A stretch of DNA of 64,000 bases from Roseovarius sp. ZX-A-9 (GCF_028369135.1 NZ_JAPWHW010000006.1:1-64000); one strand, 5' to 3'; shown: positions 7,743 through 16,881, counted from the stretch's first letter. Notes: a model not told the origin generated them from the sequence alone. Translations and numbers: made by a program.

Positions 7743-10228
7743 CGCCCGTCTCCGTCCCCGTCCCCATCAGGCGTCCCGTCCGGGTCTTCGATCCGCTGGG
7801 ATGGTCCAGCCTTGCCTTTCCTGGGCTTCGCCTTGGTCGGGGCTGGTTTGTCGTCATCCCTGGCCTCTTTGGGAGCGCCACCCATAGCCATCTGGGCCAG
7901 CACCTCGGGATTGCGCAGCCAGATGTCGCGCTGAGCATAGGGGATTTCGATACCTTCCTCTGCAAAGCGTCTGGCAATCTCGTGGTTCATTTCCGATCTG
8001 ACGGTCATCACCCAGTTCACATCGCGCAGGATCGCGCGAATTTCGAAATCCAGAGAATCGGCGCCAAAACTCTTGAACACCACCGCTGGCTCTGGATTGA
8101 TGATAACCATCGGGTTGGCCATGGCAATCTCCTTGAGAATGCCTTCGACCTTTTTCGTGTCGCTGCCGTAAGCCACACCGACGGGCACGATCACCCGGCC
8201 CACAGTGTTGCCGCGCGTGTAGTTGGTGACCGTTCCGCTGACCAGGTCGGCGTTCGGGATGATCAGGTCAGAGCGATCGAATGTCTCGATCCGGGTCGAG
8301 CGCACCGAGATTTCGCGCACAGTGCCGTGCTGGCCGTTGACCTCGATCCAGTCGCCCTGGCTGATCGGGCGTTCGATCAAGAGGATGATGCCGGATACGA
8401 AGTTTGAGACGATGTTCTGAAGCCCGAAACCGATACCGACGGACAGCGCACCGGCAACGATCGCAAGCGAACTGAGGTCGATCCCCGCAGAGGTCACTGC
8501 GACGAGGGCTGCCAGAAAGATACCTATATAGCCGACGCCCGACACGATGGCGTTTCGCCCGCCCGCGTCCAGCTTGGTCTTGGGAAGCAGGGTGTTCTTC
8601 AGTGTCCCCTGCAACAGCCGCGTCAGCACCATCCCCGCGGTAAAGATTGCCGCGAGCGTCAGGAAGATCGTCGGCGAAATGGTCATTTCGCCCAAGGTGA
8701 TGCCCTTGGTGAACTGGGTCCATAACTCGGACAGGTCCGCCACCCGCGCACCCCAGATCAGGGCAAAGACTGGCGCTGACAGGATCACGATGGCAAAACT
8801 CATCAGCACCGGCACCAGATCGTCCGCCGCACCCTCTCGGTCACCCGAGATCAGCGTGTAAACCTCCGAGATCACGCGCTGGATCACCAGCAGGGCCGCC
8901 AACACGAGCAGCGACAGAAGCGAGGGCAGCATCAACGACGACGCTGCCTTGAAATATCCGACCGCAGCCAGAGCAGGAGACAGTACCGCGAGCGCGATCA
9001 GCGCATTCGCCAGAAGCCGGGTCAGCCGGTTGCGGTAGGTATTGGTGTGCTCGTTTGTGGCCGCGTTCCGGCTGTGCTTTGACAACAACCGTGCCAGACG
9101 CAGCAGCAACAGCCCTGCAATCACCATCACGGGGAAGAGAACCACGTTGATCGCCGCCTCGGACCAGGCGGTGACCCTGGCGATCTCGACGATGAAATAA
9201 AAGGCCGCGATGATTAGCCCCAACGAAGCGCCATACCAGCGCCCTGCCCTGCGGTCCTCTGCCTCCAGCGCCAGCGGCGGCCGGTGAGTTTCAAGGCGCG
9301 GAAAGCAGCGCAGCGCCAGCCAGCGCGCCAGCAGGAAGATCACGAAAGCCGGCTTCAGCGCGATCAGCACCAGATCTCCACGCAGCCCGACGAGCCCACT
9401 GGAATAGGCCGCCTGACTGATCAGGAGCAGACCGATGAAGGGCACGAAAATCTCGCCCAGAGACATCAGCAACGTGATGATCCAATGCGCTGATGTTGCG
9501 CGCTGTGGCAATGCAAAGCGCACCGCCAGCTCCACCCAGAACCGGCCACGTATCAGCAGGATGCAGCCCAGCAGCGCCAGCACGATGATCGTGGGCAGGT
9601 TGCCCTTCGTCTCCATGCGCTGGATGTCGTTCTGCCACGCGATGATCACTTCCGAGCGTACGGATTCGACCGTGTTGGTGATGGCATCCAGCCCTGCGGG
9701 CCAGTTCTTGGGGTTGAGGGGCGACGGCCCGAGCTGCAACAGCGCATCGGTCTGACGATCACGGATGATCTTGTCGATACCCTTGATCAGTCCATCCGCC
9801 TGGCTGTAGGCCAGTTGCGCGCTCTTGACCGGTGCGTTCAGGCGGTTGAGCCGTTCGGCCAATTCTTTGCGTTGTCGCTCGATATCGGGGCTTTCGCCAC
9901 CCTCTTCGGGAACAGGTCCAAGCGCCTTGATCTGCGCTTCGAGCGTGGAGATGGCGTTGCTGTTGGTGTCCTGCGCGGCTGCGAAGATGTCGCGCCAGTC
10001 TGCCAGTTGGTCACGCAGATCCTCCAGCGCGGGCGTGGACGCGCGCGCCGCTTCGATGGCATCCGTGGCCCGCTGAACGGTGGAGATCCATTTGGCGTAG
10101 TCGGGACCGGCATTTGCCTGCTGGGCATCGGCGGTGCCGGTCGTCACGACATAACCAAGCGTCAGTGGCGCCAGTGCCAGCGCCCATACCACGACAAGTC
10201 GGCGCAACAGCGGCAGCAACGACGTCAT
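7739..10228 (-). CDS. Large MscS-family mechanosensitive channel with DUF3772 N-terminus
   Basis: An 829-residue membrane protein. Residues 1-36 form a signal peptide (LVVVWALALAPLTLG, then A-D-A-Q). Next comes a periplasmic helical DUF3772-type region of about 200 residues, then about ten membrane helices, then the MscS core with GFGLQNIVSNFVSG and ISQGDWIEVNGQHGTV near residues 590-640, and a Lys/Pro-rich cytosolic tail. The start at 10228 is used because ATG overlaps the cysK stop as ATGA; a longer frame adds 41 residues without a signal sequence. The family opens under hypo-osmotic membrane tension; large members can be regulated by their periplasmic domain. Confidence 0.88.
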   Translation of the reverse strand: MTSLLPLLRRLVVVWALALAPLTLGYVVTTGTADAQQANAGPDYAKWISTVQRATDAIEAARASTPALEDLRDQLADWRDIFAAAQDTNSNAISTLEAQIKALGPVPEEGGESPDIERQRKELAERLNRLNAPVKSAQLAYSQADGLIKGIDKIIRDRQTDALLQLGPSPLNPKNWPAGLDAITNTVESVRSEVIIAWQNDIQRMETKGNLPTIIVLALLGCILLIRGRFWVELAVRFALPQRATSAHWIITLLMSLGEIFVPFIGLLLISQAAYSSGLVGLRGDLVLIALKPAFVIFLLARWLALRCFPRLETHRPPLALEAEDRRAGRWYGASLGLIIAAFYFIVEIARVTAWSEAAINVVLFPVMVIAGLLLLRLARLLSKHSRNAATNEHTNTYRNRLTRLLANALIALAVLSPALAAVGYFKAASSLMLPSLLSLLVLAALLVIQRVISEVYTLISGDREGAADDLVPVLMSFAIVILSAPVFALIWGARVADLSELWTQFTKGITLGEMTISPTIFLTLAAIFTAGMVLTRLLQGTLKNTLLPKTKLDAGGRNAIVSGVGYIGIFLAALVAVTSAGIDLSSLAIVAGALSVGIGFGLQNIVSNFVSGIILLIERPISQGDWIEVNGQHGTVREISVRSTRIETFDRSDLIIPNADLVSGTVTNYTRGNTVGRVIVPVGVAYGSDTKKVEGILKEIAMANPMVIINPEPAVVFKSFGADSLDFEIRAILRDVNWVMTVRSEMNHEIARRFAEEGIEIPYAQRDIWLRNPEVLAQMAMGGAPKEARDDDKPAPTKAKPRKGKAGPSQRIEDPDGTPDGDGDGDGR

Positions 10229-11256
10229 CCCTCGAACACTCCGGGGATCGAACGCGGTGCCTGTCCCAGCCATTCGGGCACGGGCAGCCCCTTTTCCTGC
10301 AGAAAGTCGCGGTTGAACAGCTTGGACTGGTAGCGTGTGCCGTAGTCGCACAACACCGTCGCAATAGTATGTCCCGGACCCAGTTCGCGGGCCAGCCGCA
10401 CGGCCCCCGCGATGTTAACACCCGAGGATGCGCCCAGACACAGACCCTCTTCGCGCAACAGATCAAACACGTAGGGCAGCGCCTCGGTATCGGTGATCTG
10501 GTAGGCGTAATCGGGGGTGAAACCTTCGAGGTTCGCGGTGATGCGGACCTGGCCGATCCCTTCGGCGATCGAGCCGCCTTCGCCCTCCAACGCTCCGGTG
10601 GTGTAATAGGAATAGAGCTTCGCCCCCATCGGATCCGCGATGCCGATCTTGACCCCCTTGGGCTGCAGCGCCATGCCGACCCCTGCCAGCGTGCCGCCAG
10701 AGCCCACGGCACAGACGAAACCATCTACCTTGCCATCGGTCTGCTCCCAAATCTCGGGGCCGGTCGTTTCAATATGGGCCTGCCGGTTGGCGACGTTATC
10801 GAACTGGTTGGCCCAGATCGCGCCGTTGGGCTCGGACTTGGCCAGTTTGGCCGCCAGACGCTCGGAATAACGCACGAAGTTGTTCGGGTTCGAATAGGGC
10901 GCGGCAGGCACCTGCACCAGGTCGGCACCGGCCAGCCGCAGCATGTCCTTTTTCTCTTCACTCTGGGTCTCGGGGATGACGATCACTGTCTTGAACCCCA
11001 TCGAGGCACCGACCAGCGCCAGACCGATCCCGGTGTTTCCGGCAGTCCCCTCGACGATGGTCCCTCCCGGTTTCAGATCCCCCCGCGCCACCGCATCACG
11101 TATGATATAGAGCGCCGCACGGTCCTTAACCGATTGGCCCGGATTGAGAAATTCGGCCTTTCCCAGAATGGTGCAGCCGGTTTCCTCGCTGACTTTTCGC
11201 AGGCGGATCATCGGTGTGTTGCCGACAGCCTCTGCCAAATCCCGTGCAATGCGCAT
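10225..11256 (-). CDS. cysK: Cysteine synthase (O-acetylserine sulfhydrylase)
   Basis: A 343-residue PLP enzyme of the beta family that makes cysteine from O-acetylserine and sulfide. Visible are the substrate loop GNTPMIRL (about residue 12), the Schiff-base lysine in NPGQSVKDRA (about 38-47), the phosphate-binding glycine loop near GSGGTLAG and the GTAGNTG asparagine loop. The ATG at 11256 is chosen because the family domain starts directly after it; upstream sequence is Ala/Arg-rich and non-homologous. It lies 53 bases behind trgB, the order described for the tellurite locus of Rhodobacter sphaeroides, where cysteine supply is linked to tellurite tolerance. Confidence 0.92.
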   Translation of the reverse strand: MRIARDLAEAVGNTPMIRLRKVSEETGCTILGKAEFLNPGQSVKDRAALYIIRDAVARGDLKPGGTIVEGTAGNTGIGLALVGASMGFKTVIVIPETQSEEKKDMLRLAGADLVQVPAAPYSNPNNFVRYSERLAAKLAKSEPNGAIWANQFDNVANRQAHIETTGPEIWEQTDGKVDGFVCAVGSGGTLAGVGMALQPKGVKIGIADPMGAKLYSYYTTGALEGEGGSIAEGIGQVRITANLEGFTPDYAYQITDTEALPYVFDLLREEGLCLGASSGVNIAGAVRLARELGPGHTIATVLCDYGTRYQSKLFNRDFLQEKGLPVPEWLGQAPRSIPGVFEG

Positions 11257-11309
11257 GTGCCAATCCCCTGCTTGAGTGGCCTCACGTTTAGGGCCCGCGC
11301 CACCGAAAC

Positions 11310-12437
11310 TCAAGCCGCTGCGCGCAGCCGCTCGCGGTGCAGGGCCAGCCAAGTAAGGGCAACGATCAGTGGTCCGTTATCCGCCTCGCCGGTGGTACAA
11401 AGTTGCATCGCATCGGCAAAAGACAGAACATGGGTCCGGATATCCTCGTGCTCGACGTCCAGCCCGCCACTGCCCTGCCCCAGCTCAGGCAGATCGCAAA
11501 AGCCAAGATAGCAATGGAAATACTCCGTCGACGTGCCGGGCGTTGCGTAAAAGCCGTTGATTCGCTCCAGTCCGGTCAGTTCCAGCTGCGCTTCTTCGCG
11601 GCATTCACGGCGCGCGGCTTCCTCGGGCGTTTCACCAGGGTCAACATGGCCCGCCACGGGCTCCAGCATCCAAGGGCGCGGATCACCGCGTCCGAAGGGC
11701 CCCATGCGAAACTGCTCGACCAGCAGCACCCGGTCGCGCACCGGATCGTAAGGCAGCACGATGGCCGCATCCACCGCGACAAAGACCTCGCGGCGCAACT
11801 CGGCGCTCATCCCCCCCGCGAAGGTGGGGTGGCGCAAGCGGTGCACCTGCGTCAGAAAAAACCCGGCATACACGGTTTCAACCGAAACCTGATCGATGCT
11901 GTCGCGGCTCTGCGCACTGCGCAGTTCTGCCGGGACGCCGCGCGCCGCCGCCAGGCGCGATGCTGCGCGGGCGCGGATCATCGGCACACGGCGCGCCAGT
12001 TCCTCGCCGCTGATTTGCCCGAAATACCCCATCTCCTCGACCGCCGACAAACGGCTGAGCGGGCCGTTTTGCCGTTGCCAGAGCGCAAGATCAAACGGCG
12101 CACCCGCCTGCCACAGACCGGGATCGGGAAAATAGACCAGTGCCGTATGCTCACCCTGCGGCGTTCGCACTTCGACCGGGCGCAGCGTGTAGCCGAACGA
12201 GCCTTCATAGAAATCGAACCGCGCGACCGCCGTTTCGCTCAACCCGGTCAGCAGCACGCCCGGCGCTTCGGCTCCGGGGCAGGCCTCGATGGTGGGAAAA
12301 CTTTGGCCATTGGCCCAATAGACTGCGTGATCGGGCAGCACGGCTTCGGTGATCGTGGCACCTCCAGCCTCGGCGCCCATGACGATGCGCATCAGTTCAG
12401 GGTCACGCAACGTGCCGTAGAAGAAAAGTGATGTCAT
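11310..12437 (-). CDS. trgB: TrgB: gamma-glutamylcyclotransferase-like plus NUDIX hydrolase fusion
   Basis: A 375-residue two-domain protein. Residues 1-110 are an AIG2/GGCT-like domain beginning FFYGTLRDPELM. Residues 190-375 are a NUDIX hydrolase of the ADP-sugar pyrophosphatase type, with the NUDIX box GHVDPGETPEEAARRECREE near residue 270; the terminal box glycine is replaced by Q. TrgB of Rhodobacter sphaeroides is needed with TrgA for high-level tellurite resistance, although the biochemical step is unknown. It follows trgA by 4 bases. The ATG at 12437 matches the domain start. Confidence 0.88.
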   Translation of the reverse strand: MTSLFFYGTLRDPELMRIVMGAEAGGATITEAVLPDHAVYWANGQSFPTIEACPGAEAPGVLLTGLSETAVARFDFYEGSFGYTLRPVEVRTPQGEHTALVYFPDPGLWQAGAPFDLALWQRQNGPLSRLSAVEEMGYFGQISGEELARRVPMIRARAASRLAAARGVPAELRSAQSRDSIDQVSVETVYAGFFLTQVHRLRHPTFAGGMSAELRREVFVAVDAAIVLPYDPVRDRVLLVEQFRMGPFGRGDPRPWMLEPVAGHVDPGETPEEAARRECREEAQLELTGLERINGFYATPGTSTEYFHCYLGFCDLPELGQGSGGLDVEHEDIRTHVLSFADAMQLCTTGEADNGPLIVALTWLALHRERLRAAA

Positions 12438-12441
12438 CAGA

Positions 12442-12900
12442 TCAGGTCCAGCGCCGCACGACGAATTCCGCAATAAGCCCGGTCAGGATGCCGCCCGCCA
12501 CAAGCACAGCGATGAGCGGGCCGTCGAGCAGGTACTGCCCATAATCCACGGCATTGTCGAACATTCCGGTCACACCTTCCACCGGGCCATCGTATTTGCG
12601 GTCCAGCGATTGCGCCAGCATCAGGTTGAAGCTTTGCGTGAACAGCCCCCAGAAAACGAGCGCCGCGGACCCCGTCAGCCCGATACTGATCGAATCGACG
12701 TAGCCGGTGCCGACGCGCCCCCCGACCACCGACCAGCCGCAGAGCAGCCCGAGCACGACATTGACGTAGTTGAACCAGCCAAAGGCGGTGTGCGGCGGCA
12801 TCAGATCGCGGATCATCTCGGATCCGATCCAGCCCAGAAGGCCCAGCGATACGGCAGCGGCAAAGCGCGCGCTGCTGGGCATTTTATCGGTTAACGGCAT
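12442..12900 (-). CDS. trgA: TrgA-family membrane protein (tellurite resistance)
   Basis: A 152-residue inner-membrane protein with about four helices (near 10-28, 44-62, 72-92 and 128-146) and the family segment FGWFNYVNVVLGLLCGW. Such TrgA proteins occur mainly in Rhodobacterales beside TrgB. The gene starts directly where the upstream cfa-like gene stops and ends 4 bases before trgB, so all three probably share a transcript. Molecular function is not established. Confidence 0.88.
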   Translation of the reverse strand: MPLTDKMPSSARFAAAVSLGLLGWIGSEMIRDLMPPHTAFGWFNYVNVVLGLLCGWSVVGGRVGTGYVDSISIGLTGSAALVFWGLFTQSFNLMLAQSLDRKYDGPVEGVTGMFDNAVDYGQYLLDGPLIAVLVAGGILTGLIAEFVVRRWT

Positions 12901-14109
12901 TTATCGAGGCCTTGCGATTGTGATCTGTGTCACGTCACAGTTTCCTCCCTGAAACGCCCCCGCGCAAGAGGTCAGGTAGAAATTCCACATCCGCCGGAAC
13001 CGATCATCGAATCCCAGCGCGGCAATATCATGCCAACGCGCGTTGAACGTATCATGCCAGCGGCGCAGCGTTTGGCTGTAACTGTCGCCGAATTCGGTGG
13101 ACCGGGCCACTGTCAGGCCCGCGCGCTCCACCTCGGCCCGCAGCACGCGAGGGCTGGGCAGCATACCGCCCGGAAAGATGTATTTCTGAATGAAATCCAC
13201 GCCTTTGCGATAAGTCTCCCACCGGCGATCCTGTACGGTGATGATCTGCAGCGTGGCGCAGGCACCGGGGCGCAGCCGTCCGCGCAGCGTTGCAAAGAAA
13301 TCCGGCCAATATTTCTCGCCCACCGCTTCGAACATCTCGATACTGGCAATCCCGTCATAGGTGCCACGTTCATCTCGGTAGTCGCATAATTTCAGATCGA
13401 CCATGTCACTCAGCCCGGCTTGTTCGATGCGGCGCTGCGCGTAGTTCAATTGTTGCTGGCTGATGGTCAGCCCCGTCACTTTCAGGCCCCGCTCCTTGGC
13501 GGCGTATTCGGCAAACCCGCCCCAGCCACAGCCAATTTCCAGCACATGATCGCCCGGCTCGACGCCCATCTGATCCACCATTGATGCGTATTTGGCGATC
13601 TGCGCGCTTTCCATACTCTCCTGTCCCGTCTCGAACAGCGCACTGGAATAGGTCATCGTCGCGTCCAGCCACAGACGGTAGAAGTCATTGCCCAGATCGT
13701 AATGATGGCTGATGTTACGCCGCGCCTGCGCGCGTGAATTGCCCTTCATCCAATGGCGCAGCCGTTCATAGGCGCGGATAAGGCCCATCCCGGGAAAGCC
13801 GTCATAGATGTCATCATTCTCAGCGTGTACCACATCCATCACGCCCTGCAGGTCCGGCGTGCTCCACCAACCGTCCAGATAGGCCTCGCAGAACCCCAGA
13901 TCGCCCTCGCGGATCAGCCGTGCAAACAGATCGTCATTGATCACCTCGATCACACCCACCGGGCCGGGCAGCGGCCCATCCGCACGAAAGATGCGCCCGT
14001 CCGGCATCACGAAATCGATCCGCCCGTTGCGGATGGTCTGCGCGGTTTCGAAAACGCGGGAAAAGTAACGCGGCAGGTTGGTCTCGCCGCTGGTTGTATT
14101 CCGGAGCAT
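12901..14109 (-). CDS. cfa: Cyclopropane-fatty-acyl-phospholipid synthase family methyltransferase
   Basis: A 402-residue SAM-dependent enzyme that modifies unsaturated acyl chains of membrane phospholipids. The SAM-binding motif VLEIGCGWGGFAEYAA is near residue 185, followed by the family block GLTISQQQLNYAQRR and a cyclase-like C-terminal region with EKYWPDFF and YIFPGGMLPS. In Rhodobacter sphaeroides the cfaA gene next to the photolyase gene phrA belongs to the RpoE-ChrR singlet-oxygen regulon and yields furan or related fatty acids; the same neighbour is present here 74 bases upstream. The precise product (cyclopropane, methylated or furan precursor) is inferred only. Confidence 0.9.
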   Translation of the reverse strand: MLRNTTSGETNLPRYFSRVFETAQTIRNGRIDFVMPDGRIFRADGPLPGPVGVIEVINDDLFARLIREGDLGFCEAYLDGWWSTPDLQGVMDVVHAENDDIYDGFPGMGLIRAYERLRHWMKGNSRAQARRNISHHYDLGNDFYRLWLDATMTYSSALFETGQESMESAQIAKYASMVDQMGVEPGDHVLEIGCGWGGFAEYAAKERGLKVTGLTISQQQLNYAQRRIEQAGLSDMVDLKLCDYRDERGTYDGIASIEMFEAVGEKYWPDFFATLRGRLRPGACATLQIITVQDRRWETYRKGVDFIQKYIFPGGMLPSPRVLRAEVERAGLTVARSTEFGDSYSQTLRRWHDTFNARWHDIAALGFDDRFRRMWNFYLTSCAGAFQGGNCDVTQITIARPR

Positions 14110-14183
14110 TCAATTTCTCTGCATTTACTTGCAAAGTAAGCTAGGCCGCCGCGGACCACCGGGCAAGCCATTCCTGCCAGACG

Positions 14184-15605
14184 TCAGAATGATCGCGCCC
14201 CGTAAGCCTCCAGCGCGCGTTTACGCCCGTCGCTCAGATTGATCATCGGCGCGGGATACGCATCATCCGGACGCAAGCCCCAGCGGCGCGGGACCGCGTC
14301 GAAAAAGGACAGCGCCGTTTCGCTCGGTGCCTCGCTGCACTCCGCGATCCAAGCCTGCGGATAATGCCCCTTGGGATCAAATTTTGCCAACTGGGTCTCG
14401 GGGTTGAAAATCCGAAAATAGGGGGCCGCATCGGGGCCGGAGCCCGCAGCCCATTGCCAGCCCATCGCGTTGCTGGCCGGGTCCCAGTCTGTCAGGCAAT
14501 CGGCGAACCATTGTTGCCCGACCCGCCAATGGGTCAACAGATGTTTGGTCAGGTAGGAAGCGACGATCATCCGTCCGCGGTTGTGCATCTTACCGGTCAC
14601 ATACATCTCGCGCATGGCTGCATCGACAAAGGGCACGCCGGTGCGGCCTTGCTTCCAACGGGTCACCGCCTCGGTTCCAGCATCCTCCGACCAGGGGAAA
14701 GCGTCCCAATCCTCGCGCCAATTGCGGGTAGCGATCTGCGGGGTGTGGTAGAGAAGGTGATAGGCGAACTCGCGCCACACCAGCTCCTTGACCCACTGCT
14801 CTGCCCCGCCTGCGCCCTCGTGCAACGCGCGCAGCCCCGCGTGCCAGCATTGCGCCGGGCTGATCTCTCCCAGTGACAGGTTTTCCGACAAGCCAGAGGT
14901 GCCGTCGCGCGCGGGCAGATCGCGATTGATCTTGTAGCGGTCGATGGCTTCGGTGGTGAACCATGCCAGCCGGTCCTGCGCGGCAGCCTCGCCCACCCGC
15001 TGATGCGGCAGACAGACCGCCGCGCCGCGCCGCATCGCCGCCCCCAGAGACCAGTCTGACAGTGCATCACTGCGCGGCCAGTCATCCGGAGCGTTCAGGT
15101 CATCGGGCGTCTTGAGCGGGCTACCAACATCGCGATCCTTTACCGCGCGCCACATCGGGGAATAGACCTTGTAGTAGCCGCCCTGTTTGGTTTCGACCGT
15201 CCACGGCTCGAACAACAAGTGGCCGGGATGGCTCGTCGCTTCGACGCCGTCCCCCGCCAGCGCCGCCTTGATCGCCTTGTCCCGTGCAATCGCCTGCGGG
15301 TCATAGAGCCGCGACCAGTGCACCGCAGTGGCCCCGGTTTCGGCCACCAGCGCGCGCAAGACCTGCAACGCATCGCCGCGCCGCAGGATCAGTCGGCTGC
15401 CATTTCGTTCGTACTGCTTTGCAAGGGCGTCCAATGACAGGCCCAGCCGCCATTTCGCCGCCGCACCCAACCCCTCGACCGCCTCGTCGCAGATGAAGAC
15501 AGGGATCACCGGGGCGCCGCGTTTCAACGCCGCGTTCAGGGCTGGATGGTCGCTCAGCCGCAGATCGCGGCGCAGCCAGAGCAGGGTCGCGGGTGTATCG
15601 GCCAT
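14184..15605 (-). CDS. phrB: Deoxyribodipyrimidine photo-lyase (class I)
   Basis: A 473-residue DNA repair flavoenzyme that reverses UV pyrimidine dimers with blue light. The N-terminal antenna domain starts TLLWLRRDLRLSDHPAL. The C-terminal FAD domain contains WREFAYHLLYH, TGVPFVDAAMREMYVTG, HNRGRMIVASYLTKHLL and the DWDPASNAMGWQW block, including FAD-contacting and Trp-chain residues. The length is standard. Placement with the cfa gene copies the phrA-cfaA pair of Rhodobacter, and an RpoE-like promoter lies directly upstream. Confidence 0.95.
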   Translation of the reverse strand: MADTPATLLWLRRDLRLSDHPALNAALKRGAPVIPVFICDEAVEGLGAAAKWRLGLSLDALAKQYERNGSRLILRRGDALQVLRALVAETGATAVHWSRLYDPQAIARDKAIKAALAGDGVEATSHPGHLLFEPWTVETKQGGYYKVYSPMWRAVKDRDVGSPLKTPDDLNAPDDWPRSDALSDWSLGAAMRRGAAVCLPHQRVGEAAAQDRLAWFTTEAIDRYKINRDLPARDGTSGLSENLSLGEISPAQCWHAGLRALHEGAGGAEQWVKELVWREFAYHLLYHTPQIATRNWREDWDAFPWSEDAGTEAVTRWKQGRTGVPFVDAAMREMYVTGKMHNRGRMIVASYLTKHLLTHWRVGQQWFADCLTDWDPASNAMGWQWAAGSGPDAAPYFRIFNPETQLAKFDPKGHYPQAWIAECSEAPSETALSFFDAVPRRWGLRPDDAYPAPMINLSDGRKRALEAYGARSF

Positions 15606-15631
15606 TGGGCGCCTCGATTGTTACAACACCC

Positions 15632-15657
15632 TACATAGCGCGATACTGCGTGGATCA
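15632..15657 (-). promoter_or_regulatory. Candidate RpoE (singlet-oxygen sigma factor) promoter for phr-cfa
   Basis: On the minus strand TGATCC (15652-15657) is followed after 14 bases by TATGTA (15632-15637), ending 26 bases before the photolyase start codon. The TGATCC element is the -35 signature of RpoE-ChrR promoters in Rhodobacter sphaeroides, where phrA and cfaA are targets. Its first bases overlap the TGA stop of the preceding aminotransferase gene. The spacing and -10 match are judged by eye. Confidence 0.6.
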
Positions 15658-16881
15658 AAGGCAATCGTCCAATGCGTTCAGCAACTGGTCCACCTCGGCC
15701 CGGTTGGTGTAGTGCACGAAACTCAACCGCAGCACGCCCTGATCGGGATCGACACCCATCGCCTGCAAGGCCCGCACGGCATAGAAATCGCCCCCGCCCG
15801 CCATGATACCATGTTGCGCCAGATCGCGCGCGACGCCCTCGCCCGCGCGGTTCAGCGCCAGCGCCACGGTCGGCGCGCGCCCTTCCGCGCTGGTCGGCCC
15901 CAGCAGACGCACCGAGTTGCGATCCTTGGCGTAATCAAGCACCGGCTGCAGCAGCGCGCTCTCGTGGCGGCGCATCAGTTCATGCACGCCTTCGTTCCGC
16001 TCTGTTGGCGTGCCCGTGATGCCATGATGCTCGGCAAGCGCATCGAAATAATCAGCCATGCCTGCAGAGGCGGCGATCTGCGCATGATCCGGCCCCGCCG
16101 GGGTGAAGCGCTTATAAAGGCAATCCTGATTGAAGTAGTGCCCCTGGTTCGGCAGTTGCATTCCCAGATCGCGGCGGATCACCATGATCCCCTGATGCGG
16201 GCCGTAGGTCTTGTAAGCCGAAAACAGATAGATATCCGGCCCCATCAAGCCGACATTGACAAAGCCATGCGGCGCGTAGCTGACCCCGTCGACACAGACA
16301 TAGGCCCCCGCAGCATGCGCCAGTGCAGTGATTTCAACCACTGGATTGACCTCGCCCACCACGTTTGAACAGTGTGGGAAACAGACCAGCCGCACCTTGT
16401 CATCCAGCAGCTCTTCCAGGTCCTCGGGGTTGAGATGCCCGCTTTCGGGGTCGATCTTCCACTCGCGCACTTCAAAGCCTTCATCCGCCAAACGCCGCCA
16501 AGGACCGGTATTTGCCTCGTGGTCCTGATTGGTCACGACGATCGCATCGCCGGGCTGCATCCACTGGGCAAACGCCCGCGCCAGAACATAGGTGTTCTGC
16601 GTGGTGGATGGGCCAAAGCTCAACTCGTCCTCGGCTACCCCCAGCATGGCCGACAGGCGTGCGCGTGCCTCGTCCATTTCCTCACCCGCCAATTGGCTGG
16701 CCTCATAGGGGGCATAAGGCTGCACCTTGCGCTGGCGATAATAGCGTTCCAGCCGCGCAATCACCGGTCCGCAGGTATAGGACCCGCCCGCATTCTCGAA
16801 AAAGGCCTGCCCCTGCAACGACGGCTCGGCAAAGGCCGGGAACTGCGCCCGCACGAAATCCACATCCAATTGCCCGGCCAT
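15655..16881 (-). CDS. Class V aminotransferase-fold PLP enzyme (cysteine-desulfurase-like)
   Basis: A 408-residue fold-type I PLP enzyme. The cofactor-binding His/Asp region (VVTNQDHEANTGPWRR, VCVDGVSYAPHG) and the PLP lysine in FSAYKTYGPHQG (about residue 222) are visible. The C-terminal region where true cysteine desulfurases carry a catalytic cysteine (here GIMAGGGDFYAVRAL) has none, so sulfur transfer as in IscS or SufS is unlikely; a lyase, racemase or epimerase activity is more plausible. The ATG at 16881 follows AAGGGGAC; an in-frame ATG at 16896 is possible. The stop overlaps the promoter element of the photolyase gene 49 bases ahead. Confidence 0.82.
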   Translation of the reverse strand: MAGQLDVDFVRAQFPAFAEPSLQGQAFFENAGGSYTCGPVIARLERYYRQRKVQPYAPYEASQLAGEEMDEARARLSAMLGVAEDELSFGPSTTQNTYVLARAFAQWMQPGDAIVVTNQDHEANTGPWRRLADEGFEVREWKIDPESGHLNPEDLEELLDDKVRLVCFPHCSNVVGEVNPVVEITALAHAAGAYVCVDGVSYAPHGFVNVGLMGPDIYLFSAYKTYGPHQGIMVIRRDLGMQLPNQGHYFNQDCLYKRFTPAGPDHAQIAASAGMADYFDALAEHHGITGTPTERNEGVHELMRRHESALLQPVLDYAKDRNSVRLLGPTSAEGRAPTVALALNRAGEGVARDLAQHGIMAGGGDFYAVRALQAMGVDPDQGVLRLSFVHYTNRAEVDQLLNALDDCL

